The notes beneath the pieces were generated by a model that was not told the origin of the DNA, did not search any database, and saw only the letters and a program-made list of their open reading frames with translations. Below are positions 57,691-64,000 of a DNA stretch of 64,000 nt, in pieces. This DNA comes from Colwellia piezophila ATCC BAA-637 (GTDB taxonomy: Bacteria; Pseudomonadota; Gammaproteobacteria; Enterobacterales; Alteromonadaceae): contig NZ_KB905161.1 in the NCBI RefSeq assembly GCF_000378625.1, positions 120,244 to 184,243 of the forward strand, in the 5' to 3' direction. The first letter of the stretch is position 1, and every line of letters begins with the position of its first letter. Both the position numbers and the translations under genes were made by a program.

Positions 57691-58305
57691 TCACTTCTTT
57701 CTGCTGGGAACTAAACGCATGAGATTGATCCTCCAGCCTTTGGTGGTTTTCTTCAATACGTATCGATATTGTCCGATCATCACCCTCTCTTGACTACGCT
57801 TGCCACCTTCAGGAAAATGCCTCGCATGTAGAGTGGATTTGACAAAAGCGGTGTCTCCATCAATGTTTATAGAGTAGATAGAAGCCATGTGCTGAGTGGA
57901 AGCCCATTTCACTGCAGATTCCTCTCTCAATGCGATGCGATCATCGATGCTTATGGCTAAAAACTTTCCGTTTTTGTAGTGTTCATATCTTTCAGTAAAG
58001 ATCTCCCGCTGAAAATCCCAATCTCTAGAGTCCATGGTCAGGGCATAATATTTGATGACTGCGGTGATCTCTTCTCTGTCTAGGAGGAATTGAATTTTTT
58101 CCTCTATACTTTTTTGGCTGACCGTAGAAAATTGCTCCCCTAACCCTTTTTGTGAATGATCTTCTACAATGAAACGTTGCTCTTTTGACAGCTTTGCAGT
58201 TTGAGTTGTCTTTTCAGAGGATGATGCCTCATCGGCAAAGCTAGTTGAACAAATTAGTAACGATAGTGTTAAGACGGCTAGAGGCTTTTTGATAATACTT
58301 GTCAT
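57691..58305 (-). CDS. Exported SnoaL-like (NTF2-fold) protein
   Basis: 204 residues with a signal peptide (LAVLTLSLLICSTSFADE). The core DREEITAVIKYYALTMDSRD, with a following strand-rich half (GDTAFVKSTLHARHF, QYRYVLKKTTKGWRINLMRL), is the SnoaL_4-type cone-shaped fold. Members include dehydratases, isomerases and non-catalytic proteins, so a reaction cannot be stated. It is the last gene of the leftward sulfatase operon, 42 bases after the clan GH-A gene. Confidence 0.75.
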   Translation of the reverse strand: MTSIIKKPLAVLTLSLLICSTSFADEASSSEKTTQTAKLSKEQRFIVEDHSQKGLGEQFSTVSQKSIEEKIQFLLDREEITAVIKYYALTMDSRDWDFQREIFTERYEHYKNGKFLAISIDDRIALREESAVKWASTQHMASIYSINIDGDTAFVKSTLHARHFPEGGKRSQERVMIGQYRYVLKKTTKGWRINLMRLVPSRKK

Positions 58306-58347
58306 GTTAGTTCCCTGTACTATGGAATAAAGTGATGAAAAAACAAC

Positions 58348-59799
58348 TTAATTTGAAGGTACTGATACCATCAATTTATTCATAGACCATGCGGGTAATG
58401 ACACCTTTTTATCTTGTTTAGGGCGATAACTCACTTTTTTATCTTTTTGTAAAATCCCAGGAGTAACATAGGACTCTTTACTGATAGTTATTTTTTTACC
58501 CTGTAGAGAGTCATCAAAACCAATGACAACATCTACGGCTTCATTTGACTTATTGATTAAATATAATTGAAGTTCAGATGTGATAGGGTCTTTAACCGAA
58601 AACCCATATACGTGCCTTTTAGAAGATTCAATAAAGAGCAGTTCTTTCTCCATAGCGGAAGCAAACAATGTAAACACGCTAGCGCTTGGATTCAAGCCAA
58701 CGAGTTTACCTTTATTAGTATTTAATATTCTACTATCACCACTTCCCATGTTTAAATTCCAATAACAAGCCTGAAAGACCTTATTACGAAAAATTTCGAT
58801 TAGGAAGTCTGCTGCAATCAAGCCATAATCAAATTTTGAAGCCCCGTTAATATTACCTAATCCCCATTCATTCAACGATAGTCGCATTTCAGGTTTGTTG
58901 ATCAGCTTCATGTTTTCATGAAAATCATTGATATAATTTGCTAGACGGCCGTTATATAAAGGAAACTCTTCTCTCCATTGTGATATTGATGTGCCTGTTT
59001 CTAATCCCCATTCATTTCCCCATTTTTCATGAAATTCGAGCACGTCTAAATGCTGTGATTGTTTGGCAATGTTGATGGCTTGTTTATAGCGTTGTTTTTT
59101 AATAGGACCAAACTTCCAATCGCCAATGATAGTAATATCAGGGTCAACTGATTTGAGCACACTGGCATACATATCAATATATTGGGCATATTTCTTAGCA
59201 CTGAATCCTTTAGCATAACCCTCGTTACCTATATACCAAAACTTTACCTTGTAGCCATTAGACTTTACATGCTCAATTAAACGTTTAGCTTCATCCAACC
59301 CATCTTGATCACGGCCATACTTTTTACCAGAACGAATATTTAATCCAATCATAGGTTCGATATTTAATTTCTTTGTATAAGCTAAATATTCGTCAACATC
59401 CATAAAGTTGTCTGGAGATTTTGCCACTGAATTATATTCCGGATCCCAGCTATCAATTTTAAAGGGAATGCCGTTTAAATCATCCCAATGGTAATACTGA
59501 ACCGCAGTGCCGCCAGGCCAACGTATAGTGCCAACCTTACTTTCTTGCATCCAAGCACTAATGCGTTGTTCTTTGTACAAGTTGTCACTCTCAACCGCAT
59601 AAACAAAATGCGAGCCTGTCAAATATTTCGAGGTCTGCCAACGTTCAATTTCGGTATTAACATTGACGAAAACAGTTTCTTTGCCAGTTTCTTTGCCAGT
59701 TTCTTGGCAAAGAGCTGGCAAAGACACTGATAAGAGTGCAATAAACAATAATTTGAATAAATTCGACATATAATATTTTTCACTGTTACATTTTTTCAT
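58348..59799 (-). CDS. Clan GH-A glycoside hydrolase (GH51/GH39-like)
   Basis: 483 residues from 59799; an ATG at 59769 gives a cleaner signal peptide (MSNLFKLLFIALLSVSLPAL) and may be the true start. The N-terminal repeat ETGKETGKET is encoded by near-identical 12-base units. The (beta/alpha)8 core shows VGTIRWPGGTAVQYYHW, the acid/base in KFWYIGNEGYAKG and a nucleophile in RLSLNEWGLGNI, followed by a C-terminal beta-sandwich. This is the plan of arabinofuranosidase-like clan GH-A enzymes, but the family is not certain. Beside sulfatases it probably acts on a desulfated marine polysaccharide. It lies 16 bases after the esterase gene. Confidence 0.8.
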   Translation of the reverse strand: MKKCNSEKYYMSNLFKLLFIALLSVSLPALCQETGKETGKETVFVNVNTEIERWQTSKYLTGSHFVYAVESDNLYKEQRISAWMQESKVGTIRWPGGTAVQYYHWDDLNGIPFKIDSWDPEYNSVAKSPDNFMDVDEYLAYTKKLNIEPMIGLNIRSGKKYGRDQDGLDEAKRLIEHVKSNGYKVKFWYIGNEGYAKGFSAKKYAQYIDMYASVLKSVDPDITIIGDWKFGPIKKQRYKQAINIAKQSQHLDVLEFHEKWGNEWGLETGTSISQWREEFPLYNGRLANYINDFHENMKLINKPEMRLSLNEWGLGNINGASKFDYGLIAADFLIEIFRNKVFQACYWNLNMGSGDSRILNTNKGKLVGLNPSASVFTLFASAMEKELLFIESSKRHVYGFSVKDPITSELQLYLINKSNEAVDVVIGFDDSLQGKKITISKESYVTPGILQKDKKVSYRPKQDKKVSLPAWSMNKLMVSVPSN

Positions 59800-59815
59800 A
59801 GACTGACTGTTGACC

Positions 59816-61003
59816 TTATTGTGCCTTCAGATACACCGTTTTCCCGATCTTGATTTTATCGGCATCGCTGATTTCTATCTTGGCCCCATTTCCGTTCTTC
59901 CAAAAGAGCATATAGTTGCCATCGCGCACTTGCCACTTCAACTGGACTTCAGCCGGACTGATCGCGATATTATTGGTCTTAAACTCAAAAACCTTCGCAG
60001 AACTGCCTTGCTTGAGCCACTTTCCAATCAGTTGAAATCCGGCGGGCAGCTCGACCGGTTTTGACACAAGGGCCTTTTTTGACACATTGGCTTGTTTTGG
60101 CGGTAGGGCATAGTCGGAAAGCACCGGCTTTTTATTGGTCAAGCCGAAGACAAACGAGGTGTGATCAAGCAGCGCTTGTGTGGTCACTACTTGGTAAGGA
60201 GCCTTGTTGAAAAAGGCATGGCCTGCTCCGTTATAAGCTAAAACATCTGCGTTTCCGCCCTTAGCGCGGATAGCCTCACTAAAGCGGTAAGCTTGCTTGA
60301 CGACAACCGTTGTATCGGCAGTGCCATGATAGAGCAAGGTGTCCGGCGGATTATCCTTTATCATGTACATCGCTGAAGCACTTTTCTTTTGAGCTTCAGT
60401 GGTGCCGGTATAGTCACCACCACCAAACCTGCCGCCATTGCGCTCAAAGGCATCGAACAAGCCGTTAAAACCATCGTAAGAAATACATTCAGGAGTTAAT
60501 TGTGCCGCGATTGATGAAAGATGCCCACCTGCAGAGCCGCCAGCCAGCCCGACGCGGTTGAAATCTAAATTAAATTCATCCGCACGCTGGCGAACAAAGT
60601 CTATCGCGTCCATAACATCAGAGATTGCTTGTGGATATTTCGCGCCGTGTTTTTTCCAGCGATATTCCAAGCGAACACCGGCAATTCCGTTATCAGCCAG
60701 CTCGAACGACTCATGAGTAAATTGCGCCTTGCTACCGGTCCCCCATGCTCCGCCATGAACAAAAAACACCACAGGAAACGGACCACCGGTTTTCGGGCGG
60801 ACTATTCGGAAATCGAGCTCCAGCTCCGAACCATCTGGCAGCGCTACCTTTTTAAACACAATGCGGTCCGATCTTACCTGTGGATACTTCGCCTGATACT
60901 GAGCTGAAATATCCTCAGCACGTGCCTGTTGTTCTTGCCAGCTTGACTTGCCCCAGCAAGTAAACGCCCCCAACAGCAATCCTATCAAAACCAAAAGCCG
61001 CAT
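59816..61003 (-). CDS. Exported alpha/beta-hydrolase esterase
   Basis: 395 residues with a signal peptide (LLVLIGLLLGAFTCWG). The oxyanion motif HGGAWG, the nucleophile elbow LAGGSAGGHLS, the Asp region LLYHGTADTTVV and the His in YNGAGHAFFNK match the BD-FAE/hormone-sensitive-lipase-like group. The C-terminal 70 residues form a separate beta-rich extension. GGGAG precedes the ATG. In this operon it most likely removes acyl groups from a polysaccharide. The DNA is markedly more G+C-rich than the maltodextrin genes; by hand count, 33 of the bases 60001-60060 are G or C. Confidence 0.85.
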   Translation of the reverse strand: MRLLVLIGLLLGAFTCWGKSSWQEQQARAEDISAQYQAKYPQVRSDRIVFKKVALPDGSELELDFRIVRPKTGGPFPVVFFVHGGAWGTGSKAQFTHESFELADNGIAGVRLEYRWKKHGAKYPQAISDVMDAIDFVRQRADEFNLDFNRVGLAGGSAGGHLSSIAAQLTPECISYDGFNGLFDAFERNGGRFGGGDYTGTTEAQKKSASAMYMIKDNPPDTLLYHGTADTTVVVKQAYRFSEAIRAKGGNADVLAYNGAGHAFFNKAPYQVVTTQALLDHTSFVFGLTNKKPVLSDYALPPKQANVSKKALVSKPVELPAGFQLIGKWLKQGSSAKVFEFKTNNIAISPAEVQLKWQVRDGNYMLFWKNGNGAKIEISDADKIKIGKTVYLKAQ

Positions 61004-61057
61004 TACTTCAAACTCCCGTAATTCTCAACCATCACAACTACCAATTTTTCTATGACC

Positions 61058-63061
61058 TTAACCATTAACATTAGCAACCCTTAAAAATTTTTGAAAATCA
61101 TTGTACAAATGTTCATCTGGACGATACGGCCCGGATTTCTCGCTAAATTTCACTTTAAACGGCTTGGTTTTTCCCTTAATAAAGACTGAAACAGTGACCG
61201 TCTTACCGTAATTTTTATTGACTAGGCGATCAAAGTCAGCAAGACCAGAGACAGAATCGCCATTAATCTTCTCTATGATCATCGATGTCGCTAATTTTGT
61301 GCTGACTCCTTTGACCTTGTCTGAGCCAACAATGATCACGCCACCCTTTTTGTTGAATGAAAAGTTATGACGCAAGTCATCGTTAAGGGCCATCACCACC
61401 AGAGGGCCAGCTTGACGATAGGCGCTTTGTTCATTGCTCTTTTTAACTGGTACCTTGGCGCCAGTTTTTTCGCGCCATTGCACCAACTGTTGCCACAATT
61501 TATGCGTTAATTCCGGGTTTCCTTTACTTATGTCTTTGGTCTCGCCCATATCATCGGCTATGGCATAAAGCTCTAAGCGGCTACCATCTCCGGGAACCTC
61601 TTCACCAACAAAGTGCTCCACCAGCTTGTGGCTACGGGTACGAATTACACTAACAGGCGTAGAGCGCCAATAAGCTTGTGTCTTTCCCTTACCCCAATAA
61701 CCCAGGGCATAAGCGGGAAAATGGAAGGCCAGAGTGTCACGATCCAGTTTGGCATCGGCATTATTCATCAGCGGCAGCATACTTTCACCGTCAAGGACTT
61801 GATTGTGCTTTTTCTCAAAGGTGGCTTTATCGGTTCCTGCCAGCGCTAATAGGGTTGGAAAAAAGTCGATACCCGCCACCATTTCATTAGTCACTTGCGC
61901 AGGCGCAATTTTGCCTTTCCAATACATGATCAGTGGCACACGGATGCCACCTTCGTAGAGCATGGTTTTGCCCCCTTTTAGCGGCTCGTTACCTGTATGC
62001 TCACTTGCCCCATTAATGCCAAGACTTTTATATCCGCCAACGCCGCCATTATCTGAATAGACAATCACTAGGGTATTATCGAGTAGATCGAGTTTTTCCA
62101 GATTTTGCATCAATAAGCCTAGACTATCATCCAGCTTCTTCACCATAGCAGCAAAGACCGGATTTTTATCAGCGCCATCTGTCACTCGAGATCTAAAAGG
62201 TTTAATATCTTGTTCAGGCGCATTGACTGGGCCATGAACCAGATAATGATTCATCATCAACAGGAAAGGCTTACCTTGGGATTTTAAGTCTGCCAACATG
62301 ACTGGTGTTTTGCGATCAATATAGTCGCTGAGGTATTCGCCCCTCAAAGCTAAAGAGTCATCAGCTACGGTAAAATTATCCGATTTGTTATTGCGCTTGT
62401 CATTCATGTCACCGTATATCATTTGAAAACCGCCCTCAGCCTTCTGAGATCCTGTTCCGCCCATAGCACCCATGCCTTCACTATCGTGGAAATGTGCCCA
62501 GCGTGATGGTTTATAAAGAATTTCACTCATAAAAGAGCCCGCATAAGGGCCACTGCTATAACGCGCTTTAAAACCCCGCTGTGGCGGAAGTGTTTTTGCT
62601 GTATAACCCAGATGCCACTTGCCAAACTGCACCGCATTGTAACCTTGATCGGTGAGGGCATCGGCAAAGGTTTTAACATTAAGGGTCAGATCACCTCGGT
62701 TGGGCGGGGGAATAAGGCTGCGATGAATACCTTTACCACGCTCGGCATAACCCACGTTATACATGCCGGTTCGGCCATTGTATTGCCCGGAATAAAGCGC
62801 GCCCCGTGCAGGCGCACAATTAGGTGAGTTTGCATAGGCATCAGTGAACTTCAATCCCTGGGCTGCCAAACGATCGATATTGGGAGTCGTATAGTATTTA
62901 GCCCCATAAGCGCCTAGATCGCTATAACCTAGATCATCGGCATAAAACACCACGATATTAGGCTTGTTCTGAGTTAGAACAGATTGTTTTGCCAGGGTAT
63001 TAGATGCTTGTAGCGCTGCGACCAACACGCATATAATTGAAATAAACCTTGTTACTCTCAT
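61058..63061 (-). CDS. S1-family sulfatase with C-terminal PDZ-like domain
   Basis: 667 residues from the ATG at 63061, which overlaps the upstream stop (ATGA) and gives a signal peptide (RFISIICVLVAALQASNTLA); a start at 63103 was rejected. The metal site is VFYADDLGYSDLG. The formylglycine site is C82-A-P-A-R in NCAPARGALYSG, and HTGNEPLKGGKTMLYEGGIR follows. The last 90 residues look like a PDZ domain (IIEKINGDSVSGLADFDRLV, VSVFIKGKTKPFKV), uncommon in sulfatases. It should remove sulfate esters from a polysaccharide in the periplasm. A formylglycine-generating enzyme is required, but none is in the window. Confidence 0.9.
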   Translation of the reverse strand: MRVTRFISIICVLVAALQASNTLAKQSVLTQNKPNIVVFYADDLGYSDLGAYGAKYYTTPNIDRLAAQGLKFTDAYANSPNCAPARGALYSGQYNGRTGMYNVGYAERGKGIHRSLIPPPNRGDLTLNVKTFADALTDQGYNAVQFGKWHLGYTAKTLPPQRGFKARYSSGPYAGSFMSEILYKPSRWAHFHDSEGMGAMGGTGSQKAEGGFQMIYGDMNDKRNNKSDNFTVADDSLALRGEYLSDYIDRKTPVMLADLKSQGKPFLLMMNHYLVHGPVNAPEQDIKPFRSRVTDGADKNPVFAAMVKKLDDSLGLLMQNLEKLDLLDNTLVIVYSDNGGVGGYKSLGINGASEHTGNEPLKGGKTMLYEGGIRVPLIMYWKGKIAPAQVTNEMVAGIDFFPTLLALAGTDKATFEKKHNQVLDGESMLPLMNNADAKLDRDTLAFHFPAYALGYWGKGKTQAYWRSTPVSVIRTRSHKLVEHFVGEEVPGDGSRLELYAIADDMGETKDISKGNPELTHKLWQQLVQWREKTGAKVPVKKSNEQSAYRQAGPLVVMALNDDLRHNFSFNKKGGVIIVGSDKVKGVSTKLATSMIIEKINGDSVSGLADFDRLVNKNYGKTVTVSVFIKGKTKPFKVKFSEKSGPYRPDEHLYNDFQKFLRVANVNG

Positions 63062-64000
63062 GACCTTGCCCTTTTTTTCTGTATCTTCTTGTATGCTGTC
63101 CATTCTATTTTGCTCATCACTCCATCCTTATCGCTATCAGCAGTTGGGTTTGATTTAAACATTTCCTTTAGATACTTAGTGTTTTGTGAGGTTCTCTCAA
63201 CCTCTACTGGTGGCTTAAGTGGAAAACCACCTTGGACCAAATGCTGCTTGAGTTGATTGCGAATCAAGGCATGAAACTCTGGCCGCTTGTTATTGGTCGG
63301 GTGCAACAGGTTAACAGACTCAGCCTGATCGCTGCGGTGATCATAAAGCTCTTCCCCACCACTGGCGTAGCGGGTGTAACGCCAATGCTCACTGCGCACC
63401 GAATGTGAACCACTAAAATTAGTGCTGATCGCCGGGTGCTCCCAGCTCAGTTGTGGATTTTTAAGTAATGGCACTATGGATATACCATCGCTTTGCCCTG
63501 CAGGGGCTTTTACACCGAGTAATTCGAAAACAGTATTAAAAATGGAGATGGAATCGGCTGTTCGAGTGGTCACACTGCCCGCCTGTGTCATACCGGGCAC
63601 GACCATGGCAAAAGGGGTACGGGTAGCTTCTTCCCACAAGGTCTGTTTATGCCAGTTATTCTTCTCGCCAAAGTGCCAACCGTGATCAGACCAAAACACA
63701 ATGATGGTATTGTCTATTTCGCCACTATCTTCAAGCATATCCAAAATACGACCAATTTGCTGATCGGCAAAATAAGTAGAAGCTAGGTAAGCCTGCACCG
63801 CTTGTTTTTCCAAATCATTGTCAACCATCAGCTGATGCTCACGCTCGCGTTTTTTGTAGTTCTCGATGTGCTCCACAGGAATATCAGCAGTATCGTTATG
63901 ACCCTTCTCAGGTAGAATTATGCTTTCTAATGGGAACATATCGAAATATTTTTTCGGTAAAATCCACGGCAGATGAGGGAAAAACTGGCCAACAAAAGCG
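63058..64000 (-). CDS. S1-family sulfatase (iduronate-2-sulfatase-like), N-terminal part outside window
   Basis: The frame is open through the right edge, and codons before the first internal ATG still read as sulfatase (FVGQFFPHLPWILPKKYFDM). The C-terminal half shows IIVFWSDHGWHFGEKNNWHK, the conserved metal and substrate region of iduronate-2-sulfatase-like S1 enzymes, and YDHRSDQAESVNLL. The tail has an EF-hand-like loop, DSDKDGVMSKIEW. The active-site Cys lies outside the window. It is the first visible gene of the leftward operon and is translationally coupled (ATGA) to the next sulfatase. The substrate is unknown. Confidence 0.9.
   Translation of the reverse strand, partial: AFVGQFFPHLPWILPKKYFDMFPLESIILPEKGHNDTADIPVEHIENYKKREREHQLMVDNDLEKQAVQAYLASTYFADQQIGRILDMLEDSGEIDNTIIVFWSDHGWHFGEKNNWHKQTLWEEATRTPFAMVVPGMTQAGSVTTRTADSISIFNTVFELLGVKAPAGQSDGISIVPLLKNPQLSWEHPAISTNFSGSHSVRSEHWRYTRYASGGEELYDHRSDQAESVNLLHPTNNKRPEFHALIRNQLKQHLVQGGFPLKPPVEVERTSQNTKYLKEMFKSNPTADSDKDGVMSKIEWTAYKKIQKKRARS

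Noticed and set aside
57661..57710. Plus-strand AAGGAGG before an ATG next to the SnoaL-like gene
   Set aside because: The frame closes after 14 codons and overlaps the 3' end of the minus-strand gene; chance match is the simplest reading.
57752..57765. TACGTA-centred site TCAATACGTATCGA
   Set aside because: It lies inside a coding region and its outer bases do not fit the operator consensus.

Overview
The window looks like a chromosomal segment of a marine, cold-adapted gammaproteobacterium of the Alteromonadales, most like Colwellia. This is inferred from the low G+C content, the AT-rich codon use, the large TonB-dependent receptor, the LacI/MFS/GH13/GH31 maltodextrin genes, the GlyGly-CTERM surface protein and the sulfatase genes. 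No rRNA, tRNA, prophage, CRISPR array or transposase was recognised.

Layout. 1-7.9 kb: two pullulanase-type lipoproteins (the first cut by the left edge) around a LysR regulator and a TlpA-like thioredoxin protein. 7.9-14.5 kb: an envelope locus with two SGNH-hydrolase/TPR paralogues (one broken by an in-frame TAA), divergent from a carbamoyltransferase, an SxtJ-type membrane protein and a 50-residue DUF5989-type protein. 14.5-15.1 kb: a G+C-rich, structured, non-coding repeat. 15.3-25.9 kb: a beta-lactamase-fold serine hydrolase, a starch-binding-type lipoprotein divergent from a TonB-dependent receptor, a flavin halogenase family protein and an aldo/keto reductase. 26-35.5 kb: a BlaI/M56-TonB pair with a divergent lipoprotein, a GH63 glucosidase, an MDR oxidoreductase with divergent LysR, a methyltransferase and three related small lipoproteins. 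35.8-46.2 kb: the maltodextrin core (two GH13 enzymes, GH31, glucokinase, MFS transporter, LacI repressor). 46.4-52.3 kb: housekeeping genes (outer-membrane barrel, EF-P, EpmB, MscS channel, DUF3016, DUF4136). 52.3-57.7 kb: a tandem duplication, a repeat-rich GlyGly-CTERM surface protein and a MITE-like repeat. 57.7-64 kb: a leftward operon of two sulfatases, an esterase, a clan GH-A hydrolase and a SnoaL-like protein; its right part is more G+C-rich than the rest and may have been acquired.

How it works together. A 14-bp palindrome, TGMATACGTATKCA, occurs upstream of both pullulanases, between the binding lipoprotein and the receptor, three times between the GH13 pair and GH31, and upstream of the MFS transporter. 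It is the obvious operator for the LacI protein at 45164-46186. The inferred route is: surface pullulanases and binding lipoprotein, uptake through the TonB receptor, periplasmic GH13/GH31 cleavage, MFS import, cytoplasmic alpha-glucosidase, then glucokinase. A near-match of the operator (13 of 14) also lies in the divergent promoter of the carbamoyltransferase/SGNH locus. That locus is the best candidate here for an undescribed system.
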